A DNA stretch of 64,000 nt from DZBG01 sp049241565 (lineage in GTDB: Bacteria > Bdellovibrionota > Bacteriovoracia > Bacteriovoracales > Bacteriovoracaceae), in the NCBI GenBank assembly GCA_049241565.1, contig JBMLQL010000009.1, positions 1 through 64,000 of the forward strand. The letters are read 5' to 3'. The notes under the pieces are model-generated. The model had not been told where the DNA came from. It saw only the letters and a program-made list of their open reading frames with translations, and searched no databases. Made by a program: the position numbers and the translations under genes. Below, one piece after another: positions 33,248 to 41,700 of the stretch. Positions within the stretch are counted from its first letter, which is position 1; the number at the start of each line of letters is the position of its first letter.

Positions 33248-34116
33248 TACCAATCTCCTGAAGAGCCGCCACCTGAGAAGCCACCGCCTCCACCAGACCA
33301 GCCGCCACCACCACTACCACCAAATCCACCGCCTCCATAACCACCTCGACCGTGCCCTTGAGCACTGGCGAGCATATAGAGAATATTATTGATCCCGATG
33401 ATCCCCACTGCAAAACTAATCACCACAAAAACAATCACAATGGCCATGCCGGCCACACCGAGAGTCGCAAAACCTAGTATTCCTGCGGCAGCTCCATTAG
33501 TAACTCCTCTTAAGAAAGGTTTCTTTCTAAAGATGCCTGCTGTGATAAGAGAGATAACAAACAGACCAAATAGAAGTGTCGTCAGACCACTTTGATGAGG
33601 AGAGGCCCGGCGTTTAATAATTCTCTGGCCGCCACCTTCCACTTTAATTTCAAAACGTCTGGCAATATCGCTGACAACAGCATCAAGGCCTTCAAAGAAA
33701 AGACCATCTTTAAAACTTGGCCGTAAAACTTTTTGAATATAAATTGAGGCATCATAATCAGTCAGGTCTCCTTCGATCCCTTGGCCAATTTCAATACGCA
33801 TTTTTCTATCATTTTTAGAAATGAGAATGAGAACACCATTTCCTAGCTCTTTTGTCCCAAGTTGCCATTTCTCGGCCACTCGAATAGAGAATTCTTCAAT
33901 GGCATACCCTTGAAGATCATTAACTGTAAGAATGGTGATCTGGGGACCTTTATGAGTGTAAATCTCATAGATTTTTTTTGCCAAAGAGTCGGCTTGGTCT
34001 TGAGAGAGGAATTTGGCTTCATCCATCACTGGAGAGCGTAGAGCAGGAAGTTTTAGTTCCTGCCCAAAAAGATTAAAGCTTAGAAGAGTAAGGAGAAAAA
34101 GAACAATAAACTTCAC
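33247..34116 (-). CDS. TPM-domain protein with Gly/Ser-rich tail (YgcG-like)
   Basis: 289 residues. A signal peptide is followed by a TPM domain (~20-160), with LPALRSPVMDEAKFLSQ, NGVLILISKNDRKMRIEIGQG and LTDYDASIYIQKVLRPSF as landmarks; then two membrane helices and a tail of Gly and Ser (GGGG/FSGGG runs). TPM/YgcG proteins sit in the membrane and are found with lemA. Its GTG start overlaps the lemA stop as TAGTG, showing coupling. The family is linked to envelope maintenance and photosystem repair in plants; here the job is unknown. Confidence 0.88.
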   Translation of the reverse strand: MKFIVLFLLTLLSFNLFGQELKLPALRSPVMDEAKFLSQDQADSLAKKIYEIYTHKGPQITILTVNDLQGYAIEEFSIRVAEKWQLGTKELGNGVLILISKNDRKMRIEIGQGIEGDLTDYDASIYIQKVLRPSFKDGLFFEGLDAVVSDIARRFEIKVEGGGQRIIKRRASPHQSGLTTLLFGLFVISLITAGIFRKKPFLRGVTNGAAAGILGFATLGVAGMAIVIVFVVISFAVGIIGINNILYMLASAQGHGRGGYGGGGFGGSGGGGWSGGGGGFSGGGSSGDW

Positions 34117-34694
34117 TAGAATTTTACTTCAGGAGTTTTTGTTTCTGCTTCTTCAACTGAAAATTGAGGTTTCTTTTCTAGTTTGAAGAAAATTGAGTTT
34201 GTCAGACTTGTAGGGAAAACAGTGACAAGATTGTTAAATTCTTTAACGGCCTCGATATAACGACGACGAGCGATCGTGATACGGTTTTCAGTTCCTTCAA
34301 GTTGTGATTGAAGAGCTTGAAAATTTTCATTGGCCTTTAAATCTGGGTATCTTTCTGAGACAACCATTAATTTTCCAAGGGCCTGAGAAAGTCCCGTTTG
34401 AGCTTCTTGGAATTTTTTAAGATTCTCAGGATTCAAATCTTTAATATCAACATTCATTGAAGTGGCCTTCGCACGGGCGCTAATGACACCTTCTAGAGTT
34501 TCTTTCTCATGAGAAGCATAACCTTTCACGGTATTCACAAGATTAGGAATAAGGTCAGCACGACGTTTGTATTGGTTCATCACTTCGGCCCAGTCAGCTT
34601 CAAGTTGATTATTCGCTTTTGGAATATCTTGAACGCCACATGAGGCGAGGGTAAGAGTAAGAGATAAAAGAAGAGCAAAGCGGAATAGTTTCAT
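34116..34694 (-). CDS. lemA: LemA-family lipoprotein
   Basis: 192 residues. Lipobox LASCG region (LTLASC) after a hydrophobic signal. The mature protein has the LemA landmarks EADWAEVMNQYKRRADLIPNLVNTVKGY, then VISARAKA, and the RRRYIEAVKEFNNLVTVFPT segment. LemA proteins are helical bundles anchored in the membrane with an extra-cytoplasmic domain. It heads the three-gene lemA-TPM-TPM operon. The exact cellular role of the family is unsettled. Confidence 0.93.
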   Translation of the reverse strand: MKLFRFALLLSLTLTLASCGVQDIPKANNQLEADWAEVMNQYKRRADLIPNLVNTVKGYASHEKETLEGVISARAKATSMNVDIKDLNPENLKKFQEAQTGLSQALGKLMVVSERYPDLKANENFQALQSQLEGTENRITIARRRYIEAVKEFNNLVTVFPTSLTNSIFFKLEKKPQFSVEEAETKTPEVKF

Positions 34695-34703
34695 ATTTTC
34701 TCC

Positions 34704-34746
34704 AAAAAAAGAAAAAGCCCAAAGTTTACATATATAAACTTTGGGC
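34704..34746 (-). terminator. Terminator of rpsT
   Basis: Twelve-bp perfect stem GCCCAAAGTTTA/TAAACTTTGGGC, 6-base loop, with a T-rich tail on the minus strand. It lies between rpsT and the lemA operon start. Confidence 0.88.
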
Positions 34747-34774
34747 CTTATTTCTTTAAAGTCAAGATCGAGAA

Positions 34775-35047
34775 TTATTTTGCAGCTGAAACAGTCTTAA
34801 CAGCTTTAGTAAGACGAGAAACTTTGCGAGCAGCAGTTTGTTTCTTCATAGCTGGACTTTTAGCAAGTTTTGAAAGAAGTGACTGAGCGGCTTTAAGAAG
34901 CTCAGTAGCTTTCTTAACGTCTCCAGCAGAAACAGCATCACGAACGGCTTTAACAGCTGTACGAGCGCGAGATGTCTTCACTTTATTTGACATGCGTTTT
35001 ACTTTGTCTTGTTTTGCTCTTTTTGTAGATGACTTGTGATTTGCCAC
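34775..35047 (-). CDS. rpsT: 30S ribosomal protein S20
   Basis: 90 residues, very basic, with ANHKSSTKRAKQDKVKR at the N-terminus, VKTSRARTAVKAVRDAV in the middle and LSKLAKSP ... TAARKVSRLTKAV at the end: the full S20 pattern. It binds the 16S rRNA in the small subunit. It starts with GTG and GGGAG about eight bases upstream, in line with S20 being weakly initiated and autoregulated in E. coli (where it starts with TTG). Followed by its own terminator. Confidence 0.95.
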   Translation of the reverse strand: MANHKSSTKRAKQDKVKRMSNKVKTSRARTAVKAVRDAVSAGDVKKATELLKAAQSLLSKLAKSPAMKKQTAARKVSRLTKAVKTVSAAK

Positions 35048-35237
35048 AGCTAAACTCCCAGGTGGTCATTGAATAAATGACTAAAAAATTAGTAACAATA
35101 ATAATGCGAAGTTATAAACGATGCCCCCTTTCTTGGCAAGCATGTTTCTAAGTTGACCTCTCAAGTGTTTAAAAGCATATTGAAGTGGTTTCAATTTAAG
35201 AGTCAATTTCCTCTACATTTTAGTCAAAGGATCTCCT

Positions 35238-36098
35238 ATGCAAAACATTCAACTAGTTGGAATTGTTGGTGCCGGTCAGATGGGACGAGGCATCGCACAA
35301 GTCGCTGCTCAGGCGGGTTATCAAGTCATTCTTTTTGACGCATTTAAAAACTCTCTCGATTTCGGTCATCAATTTATTAAGGGCCAATTAGATAAAGGTG
35401 CGGAGAAAGGAAAATGGACAGCCGCTGAGGCCGGAACGGTTTTTTCTCGCATTACAGCAACGCTTGAAATGAATGATCTCAAAAACTGTGATCTGGTTAT
35501 TGAAGCGGCTACCGAAAAAGTAGAGCTTAAATTTGAAATTTTTAGAAAACTTGATGAGATTATTAAGCCAGGAGCACTTCTTGCTTCAAATACTTCCTCT
35601 ATTTCTATCACTGAAATCGCAGCTCAAACAAAACGGGCCGGTCTTGTGGCCGGAATGCATTTTATGAATCCTGTTCCAGTGATGAAGCTAGTAGAAGGAA
35701 TCCGTGGTCTTGAAACAACGGATGAAACTTTTAATACTGTGGCAGCTGTGGCCGAAAAAATGGGGAAGACTTTTGTTCGTGCTCAAGATTACCCAGGTTT
35801 TGCTGTGAACAGAATTCTCATGCCAATGATTAATGAAGCTGTTTATGCTCTTTATGAAGGTGTGGCCTCTGCCAAAGATATTGATACGGCCATGAAGCTT
35901 GGAACAAATCAGCCCATGGGCCCACTTGAACTTGCAGATTTTATCGGACTGGATACATGTCTGGCGATTATGAATGTTCTTCATGATGGTCTGGCCGATA
36001 CAAAATACCGTCCATGCCCACTTCTTCGTCAGTACGTAGCAGCGGGAAGATACGGGCGCAAAAATGGAAAAGGATTTCATATTTATGAGTCTAAATAA
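35238..36098 (+). CDS. hbd: 3-hydroxybutyryl-CoA dehydrogenase
   Basis: 286 residues. The Rossmann motif is IVGAGQMGRGIAQVAAQAG, and later HFMNPVPVMKLVE provides the catalytic His region, with GFAVNRILMPMINEA and the C-terminal GRKNGKGFHIYE ending typical of Hbd/PaaH. It oxidises (S)-3-hydroxyacyl-CoA with NAD. AAAGGA precedes the start. First gene of an hbd-crt-acd operon for beta-oxidation or its reverse; crt starts inside its last codons. Confidence 0.95.
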   Translation: MQNIQLVGIVGAGQMGRGIAQVAAQAGYQVILFDAFKNSLDFGHQFIKGQLDKGAEKGKWTAAEAGTVFSRITATLEMNDLKNCDLVIEAATEKVELKFEIFRKLDEIIKPGALLASNTSSISITEIAAQTKRAGLVAGMHFMNPVPVMKLVEGIRGLETTDETFNTVAAVAEKMGKTFVRAQDYPGFAVNRILMPMINEAVYALYEGVASAKDIDTAMKLGTNQPMGPLELADFIGLDTCLAIMNVLHDGLADTKYRPCPLLRQYVAAGRYGRKNGKGFHIYESK

Positions 36099-36876
36099 TT
36101 TTGAAACGATCAAGTTTGAGATTAAAGGTGAGATCGGATTTTTAACGATCAATCGTCCTGATAAATTAAATGCTTTGAATATAAAAGTTCTTCAAGAACT
36201 CAAAGCTGCTACTGCTGAACTTGTAAAAATGAATTTGAAAGGGTTGATTTTAACTGGTGAAGGCGAGAAGGCCTTTGTGGCCGGAGCGGATATTGCTGAG
36301 ATGAAATCGATGACTGTGGGAGAGGCTCATGCTTTTTCTCATCTTGGTCAACTTGTGACTCTTGGTTTTGAAGCTCTTCCTTATCCTACCATTGCTGCTG
36401 TTAATGGATTTGCTCTTGGTGGTGGATTTGAGATGGCCCTCAGTTGTGATTTTATTTTTGCTTCTGAAAAAGCCGTTTTTGGTCTACCTGAAGTTAAACT
36501 TGGTCTTATTCCAGGCTTTGGAGGAACTCAACGTTTGGCAAAACTGGTGGGAGCTTCTCGCGCTAAAGAGCTTGTTTTTTCAGGAAGACAAATTAAGGCC
36601 CAAGAGTCTAAAGACTTAGGAATAGCTCTTGAAATTTATGCAGATAAGGATCAGCTCCTTGCTTCATGTGAGGCTTGGTTTGAAAATACAAAAAAGAATT
36701 CTCCGATGGGAATCTCTAAGGCGAAACTAGCTCTTTCACAAGGGATTGAAAAATCTCTTGAACAAGGATTGATGATTGAGCGCCAAGAGTTCGGCAATAT
36801 TTTTGCGACAGAAGATATGAAAGAGGGCACATCGGCCTTCGTAGAAAAAAGAACAGCTTATTTCAAAGGAAAATAA
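36085..36876 (+). CDS. Enoyl-CoA hydratase
   Basis: 263 residues from the ATG at 36085, which has AAAAGGA ten bases ahead; an ATG at 36064 in frame has no ribosome binding site. Crotonase landmarks are TINRPDKLNALN, the oxyanion AFVAGADIAEMK, AAVNGFALGGGFEMALSCDF, LPEVKLGLIPGFGGTQRL with the catalytic Glu pair. It hydrates short enoyl-CoA to 3-hydroxyacyl-CoA. It overlaps hbd by 14 bases and precedes the acyl-CoA dehydrogenase gene by two bases. Confidence 0.94.
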   Translation: MSLNNFETIKFEIKGEIGFLTINRPDKLNALNIKVLQELKAATAELVKMNLKGLILTGEGEKAFVAGADIAEMKSMTVGEAHAFSHLGQLVTLGFEALPYPTIAAVNGFALGGGFEMALSCDFIFASEKAVFGLPEVKLGLIPGFGGTQRLAKLVGASRAKELVFSGRQIKAQESKDLGIALEIYADKDQLLASCEAWFENTKKNSPMGISKAKLALSQGIEKSLEQGLMIERQEFGNIFATEDMKEGTSAFVEKRTAYFKGK

Positions 36877-36878
36877 TT

Positions 36879-38021
36879 ATGATGCTTGATGAGAAGTATA
36901 AAGAAGTCCGTGACATGATTAAAAAGTTTTCTGATTCAGAGGTCGCTCCTTTGGCCATGAAAATTGATCATGAGGCCCATATGCCAAAAGAGCTTATTGC
37001 CAAATTGGGAGAGAATGGTCTTTTAGGATCTTATGTTCCTGAAGAGTACGGCGGAGCAGGCATGGATTATATGTCTTACTCAATTATCGTCGAAGAGATT
37101 TCACGTAACTGTGCTTCGACAGGTGTATTCATTTCTGCTCATACTTCACTTGGGATCTGGCCGATTTTAAATTTCGGAACTGAGGCCCAAAAGAAAAAAT
37201 ATCTTCCTAAAATGGCCAGTGGAGAGTGGATTGGATGTTTCTGTTTATCTGAGCCAAACGCAGGATCAGATGCAGGAAGTCTTACAACTTTTGCAGAAGA
37301 CAAAGGGGATCATTGGGAAATTAATGGTGTAAAAAATTGGATCACCAATGGCAAAGAAGCCGGAATTTGTATCGTGTTTGCTAAAACTAAAAAAACTCCG
37401 GACTATAAAGGGATTTCGGCCTTCATCGTTGAAACAACAAACCCTGGTTTTTCGATTATCAAAGAAGAGGATAAATTAGGTATTCGTGGCTCTTCTACCT
37501 GTCAGCTTGCTTTTGATAAAGTAAAAGTTCCTAAAGACGCTCTTCTTGGTGAGCCAGAAAAAGGTTTCCGCGTGGCCATGGCCACACTTGACGGTGGACG
37601 TATCGGGATTGCTTCTCAAGCTCTCGGGATCGCTCAGGGTGCCTTTGACTATGCCATCCGCTATACGACTCAGCGTGTCCAGTTTGGAGCACCACTTTCA
37701 AATCTTCAAGGGATCCAATTTATGTTGGCCGATATGAGCACAAAAATTGGGGCTTCTCGTCTTTTGATTTATCATGCTTCGGCCCTTAAAGACGCTGAGT
37801 TGCCATACTCAAAAGAGTCGGCCCAAGCAAAATTATTTGCTTCAGAATCAGCTATGTGGGTGACAACAAAGGCTATTCAGCTTTGCGGCGGAAATGGATA
37901 TACCAAAGAATACCCAGTAGAGAGGATGTTTCGTGATGCTAAAATCACAGAAATTTATGAAGGAACTTCAGAAGTTCAGCGCATGGTTATTGCTTCAGCT
38001 GAACTCAAGAGCATCCACTAA
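36879..38021 (+). CDS. Short-chain acyl-CoA dehydrogenase
   Basis: 380 residues. The FAD and substrate motifs are EEYGGAGMDYMSY, CLSEPNAGSDAGS and ITNGKEA, and the catalytic Glu lies in IYEGTSEVQRMVIA. This resembles butyryl-CoA dehydrogenase rather than the isovaleryl type. It introduces the trans-2 double bond with electrons passed to electron transfer flavoprotein. Third gene of hbd-crt-acd; no electron transfer flavoprotein genes are in the window. Confidence 0.93.
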   Translation: MMLDEKYKEVRDMIKKFSDSEVAPLAMKIDHEAHMPKELIAKLGENGLLGSYVPEEYGGAGMDYMSYSIIVEEISRNCASTGVFISAHTSLGIWPILNFGTEAQKKKYLPKMASGEWIGCFCLSEPNAGSDAGSLTTFAEDKGDHWEINGVKNWITNGKEAGICIVFAKTKKTPDYKGISAFIVETTNPGFSIIKEEDKLGIRGSSTCQLAFDKVKVPKDALLGEPEKGFRVAMATLDGGRIGIASQALGIAQGAFDYAIRYTTQRVQFGAPLSNLQGIQFMLADMSTKIGASRLLIYHASALKDAELPYSKESAQAKLFASESAMWVTTKAIQLCGGNGYTKEYPVERMFRDAKITEIYEGTSEVQRMVIASAELKSIH

Positions 38022-38118
38022 ATTTAGCTCTCGTCAATGGGCACTCACTTTGGTAGAGTGTCCATTAAATTTATTGTAATAACTGTTTAGATACTCAAGT
38101 TTTTGTGGAGAAAAAATC

Positions 38119-39360
38119 ATGGCGAAAAAAAAGCCTGCTGCTAAAATAGCTTCTAAAAAACCTGCTCCCAAGCCAGCTAAAAAAGCACCGGCCAAGGCAG
38201 CGGCGGCACCTAAGAAGGGTGCTGCAACAAAGAAGGCCACGATGGCGAAAAAGCCTAATGCTAAATCTGCTCCCAAAAAAGTAGTGAAAGCTGCTGCTAA
38301 ACCTGCCCCTAAAAAAGTGGCTCCTAAAAAAGCATTGAAGCCAGAGAAGAAATCTCTTAAAGATACAATCGTTAAAGGTGTCAAGCATTTAACAGAGAAG
38401 GCATCTAAAGCACTTAAAGAAAAAGAAAAAAAAGCGAAGGAACAAGATAAGAAAAAAGCTCTTGAAGCCGCGAAGAAAGCCAAAGAACAAGAAAAGAAAA
38501 ATAAAGAAGCTGAAGCCAAGGCCAAGAAAGAAGCTGCTAAAAAAGCTAAAGAGGACGAAAAACTCAAGTCTAAAGCTCTTCAAGAAGCAGCAAAAAATAA
38601 AGGCAAATCGGCGAAAGTAAAAGCCAAGAAAAAAGCTTCTGACGATGATGAAGAAGACGATATTGATTTAGAGGATGATGATTTTTCAGAAGAAGATGAT
38701 GGCTATATCCCTGATGATGAAAAACCAAAATCTCGTCGTGTAGTAGAAGAAGACGACGATGATGAAGAAGATTTCAAAAAGATCGCTTCTAAAGGTAAAA
38801 CAAAAAGCAAATTCGAAGATGCCGAACATTTCGATGATTTTACTCCGGCCGCGCCGAAGTCAAAAAAATATTTAAATGCTGAGCTAGCGGAACTCGAGTC
38901 AAAAATTGCTGATGGCATAGCTGAACTTCGCGAACATTTTAACTGGAAAGATATTACAGATGCCATTGCGACAATGGACTTTTTTATCGATCCGAAAAAT
39001 GATGAGTGTATTGAGAAGGGATGTGACAATATTCGTACGACTCAAAGCTATTGCCGTCTTCACTATATTAAGAATTGGAAAACAATTCATCGTAAAAAAG
39101 AGATCCTTAAAGAAGGAAAGCTTCAGGAATATATCGAAGAGCTTATCAGTAAATATCCACCGAAGTTCATCGAAGCTTTAATGTCAGATCTTTCTGATGA
39201 TAAAGAATTCTACAAAGTTCTTAATGAGCTTAATATCACTTCAGAGTTTGATTTTGATGAAGAAGAAATCGAAGCGGCGGCTGATGATGATATGGATGAT
39301 GACGAAATTGGAATCGAGACTCGATTTACTGGGTCAATGAGATACGAAGACGATACATAA
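38119..39360 (+). CDS. Histone-H1-like basic/acidic protein with Cys-His motif
   Basis: 413 residues. Residues ~1-170 are Lys, Ala and Pro, like the tail of histone H1 or bacterial H1-like proteins. Residues ~175-218 are almost all Asp and Glu. After a linker, residues ~255-385 look folded and contain C297-x4-C302-x9-C312-x2-H315 (ECIEKGC ... YCRLHY), a plausible zinc knuckle followed by an aromatic helix (NWKTIHRK). The end is acidic again. GGAG precedes the start. It suggests nucleic acid binding and charge-mediated condensation. No family identified. A terminator follows. Confidence 0.75.
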   Translation: MAKKKPAAKIASKKPAPKPAKKAPAKAAAAPKKGAATKKATMAKKPNAKSAPKKVVKAAAKPAPKKVAPKKALKPEKKSLKDTIVKGVKHLTEKASKALKEKEKKAKEQDKKKALEAAKKAKEQEKKNKEAEAKAKKEAAKKAKEDEKLKSKALQEAAKNKGKSAKVKAKKKASDDDEEDDIDLEDDDFSEEDDGYIPDDEKPKSRRVVEEDDDDEEDFKKIASKGKTKSKFEDAEHFDDFTPAAPKSKKYLNAELAELESKIADGIAELREHFNWKDITDAIATMDFFIDPKNDECIEKGCDNIRTTQSYCRLHYIKNWKTIHRKKEILKEGKLQEYIEELISKYPPKFIEALMSDLSDDKEFYKVLNELNITSEFDFDEEEIEAAADDDMDDDEIGIETRFTGSMRYEDDT

Positions 39361-39367
39361 AGATAAG

Positions 39368-39397
39368 AAAAAAGGCTCCGTAAGGGGCCTTTTTTTT
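39368..39397 (+). terminator. Terminator after the histone-like gene
   Basis: Stem AAAAAGGCTCC/GGGGCCTTTTT (one G-T pair) with a short loop and eight T. It separates this gene from the convergent secreted pair. Confidence 0.82.
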
Positions 39398-39399
39398 GA

Positions 39400-39942
39400 T
39401 CAAAGACATTCTTTACATTGAGCAGCGAGAGTCGTTAGGTTTATTGGATGACCGTGAACTTTTCCACTACTATATTCAACTCTCATCCACTGAGCTGGTT
39501 TCCCGCCGTCATAACCAATATCATAATCAAATTTAACATATTTATAGATAGTGCCTTTTTTTCCACCATTCGTGAAAGGCTTATAAAATCCTTTCATTGA
39601 AACCAGAGCGTGTTTTTCGATATTACCTCGGTTTTTGGCAATGGCAGGAATGTATTGCGCATGAGTTTCACCCTTAATTTTTTCTGAGCTTTTCTTAATG
39701 GCATCTTCAATTGTTGTGGCCTGAGTGTGTTTTGTATAATCTCCTGGCTCTGCTTTTGCCATTAATTGACGAAATTCTTTGTTGAGAGAGGCTTCACCTT
39801 TACCGATTCGTTTGGCCTGGATGCTTGAGTATGTATGATTATTTCGAGTTAATAGGACATTGGTCATACAATCTCTCAGCCCAGGAGTCATATCCATTGA
39901 ATAAACTGAGATTGTGAAGAAAAAAATTATCGAATATAGCAT
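39400..39942 (-). CDS. Small secreted protein, second of a pair
   Basis: 180 residues. The first ~15 residues form a hydrophobic signal. The mature part is basic and rich in Lys and Gly with Cys at DCMTN and at the very end (QCKECL). The stretch from KTKHTQATT to HALVSMKGFYKPF, and QWMRVEYSSGKVHGHP near the end, give it the look of small toxin-like or substrate-binding domains, but I cannot assign a family. Its start overlaps the end of the 379-residue gene by 16 bases, so the pair is cotranslated. The function is unknown. Confidence 0.6.
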   Translation of the reverse strand: MLYSIIFFFTISVYSMDMTPGLRDCMTNVLLTRNNHTYSSIQAKRIGKGEASLNKEFRQLMAKAEPGDYTKHTQATTIEDAIKKSSEKIKGETHAQYIPAIAKNRGNIEKHALVSMKGFYKPFTNGGKKGTIYKYVKFDYDIGYDGGKPAQWMRVEYSSGKVHGHPINLTTLAAQCKECL

Positions 39943-41066
39943 GATAATGTCCTTAAACTAAGCTCATCTCCACTATGGGCCAGCTGATTAAGATAGTTCA
40001 GATCCCCATCTGGGATTTTATTTCCCATTAACTTCTTCATAAAAAGTTCCATCTTCTTTGAATCAAGATTCAATTTTGATAAAAAGTTAATATCCATCTT
40101 TCCTAGAGTTTTAAGCAACTTTCCTACTCGAGAAAACTTTTTAGCAAGATTGCTAATTGTAATAACAATTTTTCCTGTAGCAGCTCCTCCTGTCAGAAAA
40201 GCGATGGCAGCATCGACTCCGATTGAAGCGATAAATGAACATACAAATTGAACTTTCATTTGTGTACTCATTGAAGAAACAGTGTTTTTTACTTGAGTCC
40301 AAGCACCACCAACTCCTGCTCCGATATTGGAAAATGCTTTTTCAGGATCAGTGATAAGCTGCTTAATAAAATTTGCCGTTTTAACAAGAAAAAGTTCTAC
40401 TTTATCTGCGACTTTTTCAACATAGTCTATTGGGTGAGAAACAAAATCTATTATCTCGCTTCCAATTCCTTTTATCATACCACCAGTGCTATCCCATGCG
40501 CCCTCGCCAAGACCTGTCAGACAACTTTTCACCATGTCCCAGGCAGCAGCAGAAGAAACAGAATTAATCATTTTCTGATTTGTTGGTCCCAGTGATGATT
40601 TTCCAAAAGACTCCGCACAATTCGCATAAGCTTCAGGAATAATAAGATTCTTAATCTTTTTTAAAGAGGAGTAAGTTGATGAGTCTTTCAAGCGGTCAAT
40701 CAGAAGTAGAGTCGCTTCTCTTGAAAAGCCTCTGAAATAGAGCATTGAAACCTGATCTTTTTGCTTTAAATGAATCATAAAGCCTTTAGAGGTATGAATT
40801 AATTCATCTAAAGGGTAGCTCCCTGAAACGGCATATTTGACTAATACAAACTGATTTTGATTTTTAAAATAGACTTGATTAATACCAAGACTAGGGATGC
40901 CATGACCATGATCTGCGAGAGAATAATATCCTTGTTGAGAAAAAAAGAGAGAGTGGCTTTCACTTAGCTCAACGGACGTGCTCTTCATCTCATAAGAGTC
41001 ATATCTAAGTTCTGCGGCCCAGAGCTGGAGACTGAATAATAAGTAAAGAGAGAGTAGAAGCTTCAT
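39927..41066 (-). CDS. Secreted protein with hydrophobic helical domain, first of a pair
   Basis: 379 residues. Signal peptide ~1-18 ending LWAAE. Residues ~20-140 are beta-rich, with one extended hydrophilic strand region. Residues ~140-260 contain NCAESFGKSSLGPTNQ and GLGEGAWDSTGGMIKGIGSE, then PIDYVEKVADKVE. Residues ~260-310 hold VQFVCSFIASIGVDAAIAFLTGGAATGK, a small-residue helix pair that could insert in a membrane. The C-terminus is basic helical. It resembles pretoxin-like organisation but no catalytic domain is visible. It overlaps the next, also secreted, gene by 16 bases. Confidence 0.6.
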   Translation of the reverse strand: MKLLLSLYLLFSLQLWAAELRYDSYEMKSTSVELSESHSLFFSQQGYYSLADHGHGIPSLGINQVYFKNQNQFVLVKYAVSGSYPLDELIHTSKGFMIHLKQKDQVSMLYFRGFSREATLLLIDRLKDSSTYSSLKKIKNLIIPEAYANCAESFGKSSLGPTNQKMINSVSSAAAWDMVKSCLTGLGEGAWDSTGGMIKGIGSEIIDFVSHPIDYVEKVADKVELFLVKTANFIKQLITDPEKAFSNIGAGVGGAWTQVKNTVSSMSTQMKVQFVCSFIASIGVDAAIAFLTGGAATGKIVITISNLAKKFSRVGKLLKTLGKMDINFLSKLNLDSKKMELFMKKLMGNKIPDGDLNYLNQLAHSGDELSLRTLSCYIR

Positions 41067-41129
41067 CTCTCTAATTATAAATGAAATAACTCAATCGAAA
41101 CAATCGGTTAATTATTGCCTGCTTAGTAT

Positions 41130-41597
41130 TCATTCGTCATTTTCAGATAAATAATCCCCAAGCAATTTATCGGCTTCTATAGAAAGAAAGACGTTTTCAC
41201 GTGTAATTTTATAGAAATAATTTTTATGTTTATGAGTCACCTCCTGCCAAACAGGACTAAACTCATTCCAGTCTTCCTCAGCAAAAATTTCATCAAAAAA
41301 GAGACCAAAAATATCGATATAATTTTTCTGAGTTTCTTTGACCTTTTCTTCCGTGTTCATCTCATCCATATCACAAGAAAGGAAAATGCTAATCGGAGCA
41401 AGATGCTCATCTTTTTCAGAGAGATAAGAAACAACGACTAGAAATTCTTCAGGATAGATAAGGCCATGAACATCGAAGTACTTACCTTGTTTTTCACACT
41501 CTTTTTTATAAACTTCATTAAGCAAACGAGAGAGGGATTCAGGCCATTCTTGAGGGATCGGGTTTCCATTCTTGGTTACTGGTTTTCTCGCTAACAT
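41130..41597 (-). CDS. Hypothetical acidic protein
   Basis: 155 residues from the ATG at 41597 (GGAG nine bases upstream; an in-frame TTG at 41612 is less likely). It starts MLARKPVTKNGNPIPQEWPESLS and has an acidic, Phe/Tyr-rich C-terminal half (FDEIFAEEDWNEFSPVW). Cytoplasmic, no motif recognised. It stands alone between the secreted pair and the thiolase gene, transcribed away from thiolase. Function unknown. Confidence 0.6.
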   Translation of the reverse strand: MLARKPVTKNGNPIPQEWPESLSRLLNEVYKKECEKQGKYFDVHGLIYPEEFLVVVSYLSEKDEHLAPISIFLSCDMDEMNTEEKVKETQKNYIDIFGLFFDEIFAEEDWNEFSPVWQEVTHKHKNYFYKITRENVFLSIEADKLLGDYLSENDE

Positions 41598-41700
41598 AAC
41601 TCTGTGCTCCAAAGGTGGGTTTTTGTGGTTTTTTATCTTCTCATTATTTAGAATAGGGAGAACTATTCTTCAATGAATATCATCAAAAAAGAGGGTTTTT

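Noticed and set aside
35688..36152. Antisense 154-codon frame across the hbd-crt junction
   Set aside because: Lies entirely over two well-conserved genes on the other strand and has no start signal.
38034..38567. Long antisense reading frame rich in Phe, Ala and Leu opposite the histone-like gene
   Set aside because: It mirrors the Lys/Ala/Glu codons of the real gene (AAA/GCT/GAA read backwards as TTT/AGC/TTC), has no plausible start or ribosome binding site, and its low complexity follows from the sense strand.
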